DNA from: Lactobacillus johnsonii | GTDB lineage: Bacteria > Bacillota > Bacilli > Lactobacillales > Lactobacillaceae | Direction of reading: 5' to 3' | Assembly: GCF_013487865.1 (NCBI RefSeq) | Contig: NZ_CP047409.1 | Span: 1,922,001-1,986,000 of the forward strand | DNA length: 64,000 nt | Part shown: positions 37,479 to 48,979 of the stretch, in pieces | Layout of the letters: every line of letters starts with the position of its first letter | How positions within the stretch are numbered: the first letter of the stretch is position 1 | Position numbers and translations under genes: made by a program | Notes under the pieces: generated by a model | What the model saw: the letters and a program-made list of their open reading frames with translations, nothing else | Databases searched by the model: none | Told to the model about the DNA's origin: nothing

Positions 37479-37520
37479 GGTAGAGTACTCGACCTGAAAA
37501 TCGAATACTCTACCTTTTTT
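37479..37520. terminator. Bidirectional terminator
   Basis: 14-base arms GGTAGAGTACTCGA / TCGAATACTCTACC (one mismatch), with A6 on one side and T6 on the other, between convergent genes. Confidence 0.85.
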
Positions 37521-37523
37521 ATT

Positions 37524-38069
37524 TTAGAATTGGCGATTCGTTGAGTCACGTTCAACTTTAATTCTAACTATCAAGTGGATTAAATTATACAGCAAGGTTA
37601 ATGCTAATAAAATTATCCAAAAAGCAATAAATGCATAAATAATTAGTAAAATAGCTGGAAAAACACCTAAAAAAGTTGCTACTAAACTATCAGCTAACTT
37701 CAATTTCTTATTCAGAATTCCTTCTCTAATCATCTGATAGGTCTTAAATCCTAAATAGCCTGAACCTGTGATTCCAGCCAACCTTAATAAGAGATCAATA
37801 TTTACAAAGGCACAAATTATGCTAAAGCCTATATAAAAACTACCAATTACAACTACAATATCTCGGCCTATTTTTGTAATTGCGTGATCTTCTTCTAATT
37901 TTTGTTCCATATCAATAAGGTAATAAATAATTGCACATACTGCCACTAGTCGATATACCCAGCTTACATTTTTTAAGGCTAAAAATATCACTACAATACT
38001 CAGAATGATTCCTATTACGCCGATAATATGATTCAACTTTCTATTTTTAAGAATTAAGTCCGGGCGCAT
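37524..38069 (-). CDS. Multi-span membrane protein of unknown function (paralogue 2)
   Basis: 181 residues, about five to six membrane spans, basic ends. It is clearly related to the neighbour at 38091 over its whole length (shared LKN(V/I)(S/G)W, YY(L/W)ID(M/V)EQ, A(G/F)(I/Y)...YLGFKT and the ending NL(I/L)HLIVRIKVE). I do not recognise a named family. The pair probably forms one transcript (21-base gap) and may form a heteromer. Confidence 0.65.
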   Translation of the reverse strand: MRPDLILKNRKLNHIIGVIGIILSIVVIFLALKNVSWVYRLVAVCAIIYYLIDMEQKLEEDHAITKIGRDIVVVIGSFYIGFSIICAFVNIDLLLRLAGITGSGYLGFKTYQMIREGILNKKLKLADSLVATFLGVFPAILLIIYAFIAFWIILLALTLLYNLIHLIVRIKVERDSTNRQF

Positions 38070-38090
38070 CTACTCATTCCTTTCTTTTTT

Positions 38091-38648
38091 CTACAGTTCT
38101 CGGTTAGTTCCGTCATGTTCAACCTTAATTCTGACAATTAGGTGAAGCAGATTATAGGCTAAAGCAAAAATCAAAAGAAATAGCCAAAGAATGTCTTTAG
38201 GAGTAAGTAATATAAGCAAGATTGCAGCTCCGAGCCCGAGACAAATTGCGACTACACTCTCAACAAATTTTAACTTTTTATTCTTCAAATCTTTACGAAA
38301 TACCGTATTTGTCTTAAAGCCTAAATATCCTGCACTTATAATGCCAAAAGCTAGTAATAAATAATTTAAATTAATGAAAGCAAAAACAATACTAGTCAGC
38401 TCATAAACTATTCCAAGGATAATAAAAATAATCTTCTGCGTCCTATTAATTGCCTTACTGTCTTCAAGCATCTGTTCCACATCAATCCAGTAGTAGAGAA
38501 TAACTGCTACGACAATGAAAGTAAGTAGCCAACCAATATTTTTCAATGTGAAGAAAACCATCATCAAAGCAATCAACAAGCTGATAATGCCAAAATACTT
38601 ATCTTGCTTTTTTCTTTTTGCTGATTCAACCCATCTTTTATCGTCCAT
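38091..38648 (-). CDS. Multi-span membrane protein of unknown function (paralogue 1)
   Basis: 185 residues with a basic, soluble N-terminus (MDDKRWVESAKRKKQDK) and about six spans. It ends NLLHLIVRIKVEHDGTNREL, almost the same as its tandem paralogue. Function is unknown. A good AGGTGAG site precedes the ATG. It is divergent from the copper operon, but no copper-related residues are visible. Confidence 0.65.
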   Translation of the reverse strand: MDDKRWVESAKRKKQDKYFGIISLLIALMMVFFTLKNIGWLLTFIVVAVILYYWIDVEQMLEDSKAINRTQKIIFIILGIVYELTSIVFAFINLNYLLLAFGIISAGYLGFKTNTVFRKDLKNKKLKFVESVVAICLGLGAAILLILLTPKDILWLFLLIFALAYNLLHLIVRIKVEHDGTNREL

Positions 38649-38747
38649 CTACTCACCTTCTTAAAGTATTTGTCTAGATTTTACTATGAAACAATTATTT
38701 TAACAATTATTTAATTATATTTTTATCAAATACATCAATCTTTACTG

Positions 38748-38787
38748 TTGACAAATGTAAACTAAAAATTATATGATTACATTTGTA
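38748..38787 (+). promoter_or_regulatory. Copper operon promoter with two cop boxes
   Basis: TTGACA (38748-38753), an 18-base spacer and TATGAT (38772-38777). Two CopY operators are present: GACAAATGTA (38750-38759, 9 of 10) overlapping the -35 box, and a perfect TACATTTGTA (38778-38787) just after the -10. The consensus is TACAnnTGTA. Confidence 0.85.
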
Positions 38788-38805
38788 AACGAAAGGAATA
38801 TATAA

Positions 38806-39240
38806 ATGAACGAAACAAATTTATCTTCCATTTCATACAGTGAATGGGAAGTAATGCGCATTGTCTGGACATTAGGTGAAACAAATACGAAACAAATTTT
38901 AAACGAGCTTCAGGCTAAAAAAGATTGGACAGATTCTACTATCAAAACTTTAATTAGACGTCTCGTTCAAAAAGGCTGGTTAAATGCTAAGCGAGATGGA
39001 CGCCGGTACATCTACACGGCTACGGCTAATCAAACTGAAATGATGTACAACGAAGCTAAAACCTTACTAAACAGAATGTGTGACATGCACAAGGGAGAAG
39101 TAATTTTGAAACTTCTAGAAGACGCCCCTGTTTCTAAAAGTGATTTAATGAAGATGAAAAAAGAAATTAGTCAAAAAGAAAAAACGGCACCTGAGATGGT
39201 TCCCTGCAATTGCTTAAAAACAGGGTCTACTATTTGTTAG
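38806..39240 (+). CDS. copY: CopY-family copper-responsive repressor
   Basis: 144 residues of the BlaI/MecI/CopY family: an N-terminal winged helix (YSEWEVMRIVWTLGETNTKQIL, TDSTIKTLIRRLVQKGWL) and a C-terminal cysteine tail VPCNCLKTGSTIC. Classical CopY has CxCx4CxC; here the second pair is a single terminal Cys after seven residues, so metal binding may be altered. It is first in the operon, behind two cop boxes. Confidence 0.9.
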   Translation: MNETNLSSISYSEWEVMRIVWTLGETNTKQILNELQAKKDWTDSTIKTLIRRLVQKGWLNAKRDGRRYIYTATANQTEMMYNEAKTLLNRMCDMHKGEVILKLLEDAPVSKSDLMKMKKEISQKEKTAPEMVPCNCLKTGSTIC

Positions 39241-39252
39241 GAGGAAATAAGA

Positions 39253-39630
39253 ATGAGCATAAGTCAGATCGTTGCCTTAATCGTAGGTGTAATTTTAATC
39301 GGCTTTATTATTTGGTGGTTCTTTGGCAAACATAAAGAAACTGCCGGTACGAGCACAATTGTTAATGATGAACAAACTGCAACAATTGTTGTAAATGGTG
39401 GTTATTCACCTTCAACGGTAATTCTTAAAAAAGGTGTGCCGGCTCAAGTTAACTTTGACATGCGCGACTCAACAGCATGTTTATCCCATGTTGTTTTCGA
39501 ACAATTAGGAGTTAATGAGGACTTAACCAAACAAAAAATTACTACTGTCAATATTCCGACAGACAAGGCCGGAACTTATAACTTTACTTGCGGAATGGAT
39601 ATGTTCCACGGAAAAGTCATCGTTAAATAA
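39253..39630 (+). CDS. Membrane-anchored cupredoxin-like protein
   Basis: 125 residues: one N-terminal membrane span (residues 5-27), a linker, then a cupredoxin-type beta domain (ATIVVNGGYSPSTVILKKGVPAQVNF). Candidate copper ligands are Cys and His in ACLSHVVF and Cys, Met, Met and His in CGMDMFHGK. Positive residues directly after the span (GKHK) and none before it suggest by the positive-inside rule that the domain faces the cytoplasm. It sits 12 bases after copY. Confidence 0.75.
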   Translation: MSISQIVALIVGVILIGFIIWWFFGKHKETAGTSTIVNDEQTATIVVNGGYSPSTVILKKGVPAQVNFDMRDSTACLSHVVFEQLGVNEDLTKQKITTVNIPTDKAGTYNFTCGMDMFHGKVIVK

Positions 39631-39647
39631 AGAAAGGATCTATTAAA

Positions 39648-39935
39648 ATGAGTATTTTTTCAAAAAATCAAACCAAAAAAGTTGTTGTCAACGCAGAAAA
39701 TCATGGTTATAAACCAGATACCATTACTTTTAAGCAAGGTAAACCAGCGCAATTAAAATTTATTCCATCTGACAATATGGGCTGTATGAACGAAGTAGTT
39801 TTCAAAGACTTGAATATAGATGACAAACTTGATGGTAAAAAAGAAGTTATTGTCAATATCCCTACAGACAAGCCTGCTACTTATAATTGGAGTTGCGGAA
39901 TGGACATGTTTCATGGGAAGGTTGTTGTTAAATAA
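39648..39935 (+). CDS. Soluble cupredoxin-like protein, probable copper carrier
   Basis: 95 residues, the same domain as the previous gene but without a membrane span or signal peptide, so it should be cytoplasmic. It has CMNEVVF in place of CLSHVVF (His to Glu) and an identical CGMDMFHGK end. The last codon overlaps the ATPase start (TAATG). No CopZ is encoded here, so this protein may take the chaperone role. That is inference. Confidence 0.75.
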   Translation: MSIFSKNQTKKVVVNAENHGYKPDTITFKQGKPAQLKFIPSDNMGCMNEVVFKDLNIDDKLDGKKEVIVNIPTDKPATYNWSCGMDMFHGKVVVK

Positions 39936-41860
39936 TGAAGTTATCAAACATTAAACGATTTTGGATATCGTTTATCCTCTCTATCCCCATGCTTATCCAA
40001 ATGTTTGCAATGCCATTTCATTGGATGATGCCTGGATATAACTGGATTGCTCTTATCACAACCACAATAATTATGGCAATCTCTGCACTTCCTTACTGGA
40101 AAAGCGCTATTGCTGCTTTCAAAAAGCATAGTGCTAATATGAATACCTTAGTAGCTACTGGTACAGCTGTTGCGTATTTCTATAGTATCTTTGCTATGAT
40201 TACCAACCGTCCAGTTTACTTTGAAAGTGCCGCATTTGTTACAGTCTTCGTCTTATTAGGCGACGCTATGGAAGAAAAGATGCACGATAACGCATCAAAT
40301 GCATTAGGTAAATTAATGGGTTTACAAGCAAAAGATGCGGAAGTTCAAAGAGATGGTAAATTTGTAAAAATTCCACTTGATCAAGTTCAAGTTGGCGATA
40401 TTATTCGTGTTAAGCCAGGTGAAAAAATCCCAGTTGATGGTGAAATTCTAGAAGGTGTTACTACACTGGATGAATCAATGGTTACCGGTGAAGGTATGCC
40501 AGTAGTTAAAAAAGTTGGCGACACTGTTGTAGGTTCAACTATTAATAGTAACGGTACAATCACTTTCAAGGCTACTAAAGTTGGTTCTGACACCATGCTT
40601 GCTCAAATTGTTGATTTAGTTAAAAAAGCTCAAACTAGTCATGCTCCAATTCAAAACTTAACGGATAAAATTTCTAATATTTTTGTCCCTGCTGTTATGA
40701 TTATTGCTATCTTAACTTTTATCATTTGGTACTCATTCCTTGGAGCAACCGCTGTTGAAGCAATGCTTTTTGCAGTTAGTGTGATCGTTATTGCCTGCCC
40801 ATGTGCTTTAGGACTTGCTACTCCAACTGCTTTAATGGTTGGTACTGCTCGTAGCGCTAAAATGGGAGTTTTGATTAAGAATGGTGAAGTTCTTCAAGAA
40901 GTTAGTGACTTGAATACTGTTGTCTTTGATAAAACAGGTACTATCACTGTTGGTAAACCGGAAGTTACTGATATTGTCGGTGACGAAAAACAAGTTTTAA
41001 GTGTTGCTGCAAGTCTTGAGGAATCATCTGAACACCCTCTTGCTACAGCAATAGTTAAAAAAGCAGATTCTGAAAAATTGCAAATCGAAAAAGTTAAAGA
41101 CTTTGAAGCAATCGAAGGTAAAGGCGTTAAAGCTAATTACCATGATCAAACAGCTTTTGTTGGAAGTAATCGTTTATTAGCTGATGTAAATATTTCCCAG
41201 GAAATGAATCAGCAAGCTACAAACTTACAGGAAGAAGCTAAAACAGTTGTTTATGTCGGCTTAAATGGTGAAATTATTGGCTTAATTGCTATTCAAGATA
41301 TTCCTAAGCCAAGCTCTAAAGAAGCTATCAGCGAACTTAAGAAACGTGGATTAAAGACAGTAATGCTTACAGGCGATAATGAAAAAGTTGCTCAAGCAAT
41401 TGCTAATGAAGTTGGAATTGACCAAGTTATTGCTGGTGTTTTACCAAACGAAAAAGCCGAGCACATTCAAGAGCTTCAACAAAATGGCGATAAGGTAGCC
41501 TTTGTTGGGGATGGTATCAATGACGCTCCTGCTCTTTCAACAGCTGATGTTGGAATTGCCATGGGCTCTGGTACTGATATTGCAATTGATTCTGGTGGTA
41601 TTGTCTTAGTTCAAAATGATTTACGCGGTGTAGTGCGTGCCCTAGATATCTCAAAGAAGACCTTCAACCGTATCAAGTTAAACCTTTTCTGGGCGCTTAT
41701 CTATAACACAATTGGCATTCCAATTGCTGCTGGATTATTCGTTGGTTTAGGCTTTACACTAAGTCCTGAACTAGCAGGTTTAGCTATGGCCTTTTCATCT
41801 GTTTCAGTTGTTGGTAGCTCCCTACTTTTGAATAAAGCAAAAATTGCCGGAACTAACTAA
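39935..41860 (+). CDS. Copper-translocating P-type ATPase (P1B), lacking N-terminal metal-binding domains
   Basis: 641 residues. Motifs: membrane CPC ([14 protein letters not shown]), phosphorylation site DKTGTIT, HP motif (SSEHPLATA), TGDN and [10 protein letters not shown], plus the C-terminal [17 protein letters not shown] segment typical of Cu(I) pumps. The protein begins directly at the first membrane span ([19 protein letters not shown]), with no HMA domain or His-rich region. It exports copper; the two cupredoxin-like proteins in the same operon may deliver the metal. Confidence 0.93.
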   Translation: MKLSNIKRFWISFILSIPMLIQMFAMPFHWMMPGYNWIALITTTIIMAISALPYWKSAIAAFKKHSANMNTLVATGTAVAYFYSIFAMITNRPVYFESAAFVTVFVLLGDAMEEKMHDNASNALGKLMGLQAKDAEVQRDGKFVKIPLDQVQVGDIIRVKPGEKIPVDGEILEGVTTLDESMVTGEGMPVVKKVGDTVVGSTINSNGTITFKATKVGSDTMLAQIVDLVKKAQTSHAPIQNLTDKISNIFVPAVMIIAILTFIIWYSFLGATAVEAMLFAVSVIVIACPCALGLATPTALMVGTARSAKMGVLIKNGEVLQEVSDLNTVVFDKTGTITVGKPEVTDIVGDEKQVLSVAASLEESSEHPLATAIVKKADSEKLQIEKVKDFEAIEGKGVKANYHDQTAFVGSNRLLADVNISQEMNQQATNLQEEAKTVVYVGLNGEIIGLIAIQDIPKPSSKEAISELKKRGLKTVMLTGDNEKVAQAIANEVGIDQVIAGVLPNEKAEHIQELQQNGDKVAFVGDGINDAPALSTADVGIAMGSGTDIAIDSGGIVLVQNDLRGVVRALDISKKTFNRIKLNLFWALIYNTIGIPIAAGLFVGLGFTLSPELAGLAMAFSSVSVVGSSLLLNKAKIAGTN

Positions 41861-41900
41861 TGTAATTTATTTTTATAGTGATAATTAGTTTTCCTCAAAT

Positions 41901-41940
41901 AAAAAATCAGTTCTATCTTAACGATATGAGCTGATTTTTT
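41901..41940 (+). terminator. Terminator of the copper operon
   Basis: AAAAAATCAG / CTGATTTTTT outer arms with an inner TATCTTAACGATA pairing. Confidence 0.75.
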
Positions 41941-42025
41941 ATTTTCTTAATTTTTGCTCCAATTTGTTATTCATCCCACCTTTTGCAACCCTTTTCATTT
42001 TATGAGTGGTTTATTTAAAGTTCGG

Positions 42026-42220
42026 CTACTTCTAAGCCTGTTCCAGAGCAACTAGCTTCCAATTCTAAAGCTGAAATCCCTATTACTCTAAATAAGCCTG
42101 TACCTTCTACAGTTTCATTTAAGCCAGTTAAAGAACACAGCACTGTGAAGACTGAAAAGGCTACAACGATTAGGGCTACTTCCAGGATTAGTTGGCGATA
42201 GAAAAAAGAAGAATAGTTAA
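42026..42220 (+). pseudogene. Remnant of an LPxTG-type surface protein C-terminus
   Basis: One frame reads ATSKPVPEQLASNSKAEIP..., a Pro/Lys/Ser-rich text like a cell-wall-spanning linker. One frame over near 42170, it would end RLGLLPGLVGDRKKKNS, resembling a decayed sorting signal (LPxTG plus basic tail) without its membrane span. There is no start codon or ribosome-binding site. The rest of the 470-base gap holds two terminators and nothing else I can see. Weak evidence; it may be chance. Confidence 0.3.
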
Positions 42221-42234
42221 TTATTCAAATCTAC

Positions 42235-42272
42235 AAAAAATGCGCTAAGATTCAATATCTTAACGCATTTTT
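42235..42272. terminator. Terminator between the remnant and the proteinase gene
   Basis: Stem AAAAAATGCGCTAAGAT / ATCTTAACGCATTTTT (one mismatch), bidirectional layout. Confidence 0.75.
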
Positions 42273-42332
42273 CTTATATTAAGGAAAAGAAATTTAATTC
42301 ATCAAAATGTATTTCCCGGGGAATTTATCATC

Positions 42333-45300
42333 TTAATTCTTATTTCTTCTCTTTATAACGATTCCTACACTCGCAAGTAATGTAGTCACACCAGTGACAA
42401 TCAAGCTAACTAATGTTTCTTTTTCTCCTGTCTTTGGTAATTCTTTATTATTTCTATTGTTAGATCTCGAAGAATTCCTCTTAGTAGCTACTTGTTTATT
42501 ATTCTGGCTATGAGTATGAGGCTTTACTGAAATAGAACTGCTTGTCTTTTCATGGATTGCATTGTTCTTTATTGGTGTTTGTGCATTAGCAGCATCATTC
42601 TGATTTGAAGATTCTTTACTATTTTTAATTGAAGTTTGTTGATTTGTTCCTACTACGTTGTCTTTATTTTGAGTAGAAGTTGTTTCATTTTTCTTTTCTG
42701 TAGTTGATACGTTTACTGGTTGTTCAACCTTAGGTAGGACTACTTGATGCTCTGTTTGCGTCAAAATACCTTTAGCAGTTTCCAAAATAGCCTTTGCATT
42801 TTCTAAGCTAGTTGAAGATGCGGCTTTATCATTTAAAATTTCCTGTATATTATTCAGGATTTCTTTGAATTTATTTTGTGATTCAGGAGTATAACCATCT
42901 AAATTCAAACTGTTATTCTTATTGACTTCTTCTTGCAAACTTGCTCGAACATGCTCTGCTTCTTGATCATTAGTGGATTTTGTTTCATCTTTTTTAACTA
43001 AATCTTTTTCTGCTTCAACTAGAGTTTCTGTGGCCTTATTAACTTCTTCTACTTGTGCATCTTTTGAATCCAATATTCCTTCCGCAGTTTTCTCAGCATT
43101 TTCTTTTACTTTAGCTGAATCATCAGTATATTGCGATTTATCTTCATTTTTGTGCTTATTAAGCTCTTCTTTTAATTGATCCTTAGCTTTTTCAACATCA
43201 GGATCGGAAACTGTTTTTTCAACCAAAGCCTTTTCAGCCTGTGTCAAACTATCAAGTGCTTCTTGAATTTCACTTGGGTTTGCTTGCGTATTAGTTAAAA
43301 CTTGATTTACTTTTTTCAGCGCATTGCTTAAGCCTTCTACGCTTTCAGAAGTATATTTGGTGGTATCAAGTTGACTAAGTTTTTCTGCCTTTTCTTTTAA
43401 GGCATTTTTGGCAGCCATAATTTCTTCAGCATTGGTTTCTTTTGTATTAGCTGGCTGTGTTGGCTTTTCTGGAGATACCTGTTTCTCCTTAAGAGCCTTC
43501 TTTGCATTAACAATAGAGTCAAATGCTTCTTGAAGGGCAGCTACATTTGCGTCTTTATCAGATAAAGTCTTCCTTGCCTGATCAAGAACTTTAGTTATTT
43601 CTGCTACTGAATCATCAGTGTATTTACTTTGATCAAATTCTTCACTTTCTTTAATTGTTTTTTCCAGTTTTTCTTTAAGTGCCTGTAAGTCCTTATTAAC
43701 TTCATGTTCTGCTGGTTTTTCAATTAAATTCTTAATTGCCGTATCTAAACTTTCAATTGCATGCGTCAATTCTTGAAGAGTAGCCTTCTTATTTCTTAAT
43801 ACTTTGCTTGCTTCTTGACGCGCTTGAGCTAAGTTTTTAGCTGATTCATGTGTGTATTTACCAGAGCTTCCTAAAGATCTTGCTTGATCAAGTTTCTTTC
43901 TTAGCTCTTTTCGTGCCTGAGCTATACTCTCATCTGTATTAGGCTGATCTTTTTCAATTGTCCTAACGACATATTCAACAACATCTGATTCATTACCATA
44001 TTTATCAATAGTCTTAAATAAAATCTTTCCGTTCTCTGTAACGGTTAGTCCTTCTTCTGGCAAAACTGCATATTTATTTCCGCCATCAGTACTATATAAG
44101 ACATTGCCATCTTCACCTTTTCCAGTTATTGTCACTGATTTTTTATCTGATGCAGTTGTAGCAGTAATTTGTGGCGCTGCCAATTTTTGAGCTTTCTTAT
44201 AGTACACGACTAAAGTCTGAACTTCACTCTGATTATCATTATTATCAGCTACTGCAACATTAAAAGTATTTTTCCCTTCTTTAAGTTTAACAGTATGAGT
44301 AAATTTCTTTCTCAAATTCTTGGTGCCATTGTAATCGATATCATCCCAATTTGCATCAACATTATTATCATTTATAAACAAACTATAATATGGGTAATCG
44401 TCACTAATTGTACCTTGAACTTCAAACTCTTCCTTATTTGTATAAATTGGTGTGTAGTGTCCCTGTTCATCCTTTTCGTGGTTAAGAGCTACTTCTGGAG
44501 TATTTGCATCTACATAGAAGGTTAGTCTTTCTTGAACAGTATCTCCAATTAAAACTGGAAATACCTTAGAACCGTGATTACCAAGATCCAAAATTAGTTT
44601 AAATGTTCCATCTGACTTCACTCTAACATCTTGATTACCAATTCTAAGCGTAGTAGTTGGACGGCTGACCTTTCCAGTTAATGTTAACTTACCAGTTTTA
44701 GGATCATAGTTCTTTGTTTTCGCGTTAACACTACTTGTTCCAAATTTAACTCCATCATCAAAAGTAACATCAGTTGCTGAAACAACAGTTTTACCACGAT
44801 CACTCGATTTAACAATTTGCTTAACTGATGAACTGTTACCATCCTCATCGCTAACTACAATATTCATTACATTTTCGCCATAACTTACTGGGACTTTGAC
44901 TGTAAATTCATGCTCACTATTTGGCTTAGCGCTATATGTTTTATCATTAATTTTTACAGCAACTTTATCAGCATCGGCACTAACTTTTCCTGATACTTCT
45001 ACTGTATCTTCAGAAGTTTGACTTAACTTAACTTCTCCATCTCCAGCATAGGTTTCTTGATTATCAATTTTAAGACTCTCAATTTTAGCTGGCACTAGAC
45101 TAACTTTAATATCTTTTTGAGTAATTAAAGTCTCATGTTCCTCATCAGCATAGAATTTAACCTGGGTATCATAATCACTAACTGACAATGGCAATGTTGT
45201 AACAAAGCGTTCGCTAGATTCATCATAGCTTATCTTAAGCTCGTGCTCTTTCCCATCTTTATCAGTATATGTCCCATATACTTTTTCTGGATATGTACCT

Positions 45301-48300
45301 GAAATCGTGTAAGAATTATCACCTGCATCATATGCATCACTAAGTGTTGTTATTTTGCTTGGTAAGTTCTTATCGATAATTAGTCCAAAGTTTATTTCAC
45401 CTGGCTTATTAGCTACACCTGAAGTAGTTCCAGCATTAGTAGCATTATCAAAGACAGCTATAGACAAGTCGTTTTTTCCTGCTTTAAGGGTTCTAACTTG
45501 CTCATCACTAAGTGGAATTTCAATCTTTTGGTATCCAGAATTTGTTGAACCCACAATGTCATATGATACATTTCTATTGAGCTCACCATTTACGTAAGTA
45601 TTTGCTTGACCATTTAGACCACTAAAATTATCTTTTGCTTCAGCTTTAAGGACATACGATATTTTCCCGTTCTGATCTTTATGCGATCCCAGCTTCAGAT
45701 TCTTAACTTCTGGTTTAACACTATCAACCTTAATTTTAATGTCATAGTGTTGTTGCTTGTTCGTACCATCGACTGTCCCCGTTACACGATAAGTGTAAGT
45801 TCCATCGGGTACTTTTTCAGTTTTATTAGTTTGTTGGTTGAAATATGTACCATCCCAAGCTGGAGCATAATTGAACTTAGCATATCTTTGGCTGCTAGCA
45901 GCCCAATATGACTTGGTCACATGCGCTAAAGAGGCCAGAGTATTAATTACTTCACCATCTTGATTTAAAATTTCAGCTTTAACATCGTTAGCATTTCTAA
46001 ATAAGAAATACTGTGGCTTCAACCACGATACGGATGCTCCATCTGCTGTAGATAATGCAATTGCGTCTGGATCAATACGATAATTTCCAGTATCATCTTG
46101 GCTTAATCCAGCGTGTCCGATGGCTCCATTTTTATTTCCAGCCGTTATAATCGTACCTAAATTATTGTTTTCTGGATTAAATGCTAATCCATTCAATCCA
46201 TCAAAAATAGCTGGCTCAGCCCAATCACCAAAGAAGCCCATGTATGGAATTTTTAAGTGGGAATTATCTAATCCAGTAAAGGTCATAAATCCTTCAATAT
46301 ATTGGTTTTCTTTGAAATTGTCTGGTAATGATAAGGTTACTCCTACTTCTTTAGTTGAATTTGCCGGAACTATTATTTTTTCATCTGGAGTAAGCGTAGC
46401 ACCTTCAATTTTCTTTTCAAATAATTTTCCTGTTTTGGAATCAGTTGCTGAAGTGTATACATCAGAAAACTTTCCGTTACTATTTAAACTATATTCGATT
46501 TCTTTATTAGTACGATTTGTAAATTTAAGAGTAAATTGATGTTTACGATCCTTGAAGTCTTTCAATTCAACTCCTGGGTATCCATTCCCACCACTAACTG
46601 TTGAAGGATTATGCAAAATTGCATTAATTGCAGCTTCTACATTAACTAATCCCGCCCCCTGTCTACGAGGTGATTCAATAACTGAATCATGATCAAGGTC
46701 AACTTCAATATTTGTTGTATTCATCTGAATATTCTTTATTAAAGCTGCTCGTTCACTCTTAGGCATCTTTTGATATAATTCGTAAAATTTTCCATTCTTG
46801 TCATTCATTGCTTGCACAAGTAAAGCTTGAGAACCGGCAATAAATGGTGATGCCATTGAAGTCCCGGACATATTAGTGTAGCCATTGTTATTTTGCAAAG
46901 ACCAAATATTTCCACCTGGAGCCGTAATATCAGGCTTAAATGCCAAATTAGAAACAGGACCATAAGACGTAAAATCAGACATCAAATCTTCTTCTCGTAC
47001 CACATTATTCAGTGGTTGAACTGCAATGTTTACTTGCAATGCTTCATCGGGATGAGATTCAAGATAATCAACAAGTTTTTTACCATCATCAGTTGATAAA
47101 CCGGCTGTTGGAAAACCTTCATTATACAAAACTGATGTTAGTGGAGTATTTCCACCAGCATTATTTATAATAAGAAGTCCAGCTGCACCAGCTTCCTGAG
47201 CATATTTTTGTTTATCAGTAAAAGCAATTGCTCCACGAGCTACTACCGCAATTTTTCTTTTTACATCATCGGTATACTGATCCGGTGTTCCCACACCTAA
47301 TTTTCCAGCTGCATCTTTTACAAGGTAGAATTTTTTATTGTCAAATGCAGAAAGATCAGTGTTAGGAGAAAGCTGGGTAACAGCTGGTCCAAACAGCTTT
47401 TCTCCACTTGCAGTAGAGATAGTCATTCCATCAGTAGTTACTTTCGTATTCTCGGCTGATGCAACTGTTGTTGCTCCTTTACTTGTGCCCGGACTACCAA
47501 TAGTTTCCATATCCGGATTACCGTAAAAATCTTTATTATTTCCCTCTTGATCTGACGTTGAAGCACCAGAGTTTCCTGCTGAAATTACAGCTGCTGTTCC
47601 ATGCTTAACAGCTTTTTCTACAGCTGCAATTTCTGGATCATCTTCAGTCTGTTCACCTGAAACTGATCCCAAAGACATATTCAGAACATCTGCCCCTAAC
47701 TTAGCTGAATCATCCACTGCACCAATTATACTGGTTGAATCAGTAGATGCAGAACTATCTGAGTTAGAGAAAGCTTTCATGGCAAGTAACTGTGCTTCGG
47801 GAGCCACTCCAACTACTGAAGTTGCTGGATTAGTTCCGGTACCATTTGCACCAACGATACCCGCAACATGCATACCGTGTTGTTCTTTTGGATCATCATC
47901 CGTAATAATATCGTTATTATCAGAATAGTTATGACCAAATGGTACTTTACTGGTGAAGTAACGACCGTAGCCACTATTTTCAGTAAAGCCATCAATATCC
48001 TTAGCAGTCAATTTAGCTTTAGATTCGTTGCTTAATCTCAAATCCTTATGATTAGGATCAATACCAGTATCAATAATTGAAACAACTGTTCCTTCACCTT
48101 TATATTGATAGTTTGACCAAACCGTCGAAACATTGGCCATATTATTTGCTGAGGTATCGGCTGCAAAATATACCTTAGCTAAAGTAACTGATTTTACACC
48201 CTTAATTTCTCTTAATTTTTTAATATCTCCAACTTTTGCTTTTGTTGCAAAACCATTAACTACATACCCATAACTTTTATCAATGGCTTGATTTGTAATT

Positions 48301-48697
48301 TTTTGAACTTCATTCTTAATTCCAGATTGAGCAGCAATTACTTTATTCGATGCTTGCTCAATTTCGGCTCTACTTGCTGTTTGTGAATCAATTGATCCAT
48401 TTTCAGAAGCTGGTAGAGCGTCGAGTTGGACAATCACATCTACATAAACCTCTTGCTGTTCCTCGGGTGTTAGTCGTTCAAAATTAACACCTTGAGCAGC
48501 AAGTTGCGCCTCAATAGCTTGGCTCGAGAGAGCTGTCGTAGACTGTTCTACAGCTGCCTTAGACTTCCTAACGCTGTTAGTTTGGCCTTCTACACTTGCC
48601 TTTACGACTTTTGTTCTCCTCTACCAAGTACTTGACCAGTAGTTATAAGAGCTGTACTGAGCAATAACCAAGCATATTTTTCTCTCTTCTTTTTCAT
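42333..48697 (-). pseudogene. prtP: Cell-envelope proteinase (lactocepin, subtilase S8), LPxTG-anchored, frameshifted after the signal peptide
   Basis: ATG 48697 behind GAGGAGG opens a signal peptide (MKKKREKYAWLLLSTALITTGQVLG) that hits TAA after about 33 codons. From about 48620 the neighbouring frame carries TKVVKASVEGQTNSV and about 2,090 further residues. Domains in order: propeptide, subtilase with Asp (IIDTG), His (QHGMHVAG) and Ser (GTSMASP), a PA insert (about 380-470), Fn3/B-type domains with repeated Ig-like units, five helical FIVAR-like repeats (about 1490-1900), a Ser/Asn/Lys wall region, and LPKTGE with a membrane anchor. It digests milk or host proteins. As sequenced, the secreted form cannot be made without a frame change. 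Confidence 0.88.
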
Positions 48698-48979
48698 TTA
48701 AATCCTCCTCAAAGAATTGATTAACTGACCCTTGTAACTAATTTATAATAAAATAAAAATACATTTTAATATATTTTTATTTTAATATTATATCCATTTT
48801 ATATTAAAGTTCAATGCTATTTTATACAAAAAATAACTATCAAATGCACATTATTTACTAATTTCTTCCAAATTATGCTACTAATACCGAAAAAATTAAC
48901 ATTGATTTATAAATAAATAACTGTTTAAATTATTAAATAAATATTAGTATAGCAAGAGTATTTTTAATTGGAGGTTTAT

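Noticed and set aside
41861..42332. Gap after the copper operon as an attachment site or island boundary
   Set aside because: No tRNA, integrase or direct repeats were found; only two terminators and a doubtful surface-protein relic.
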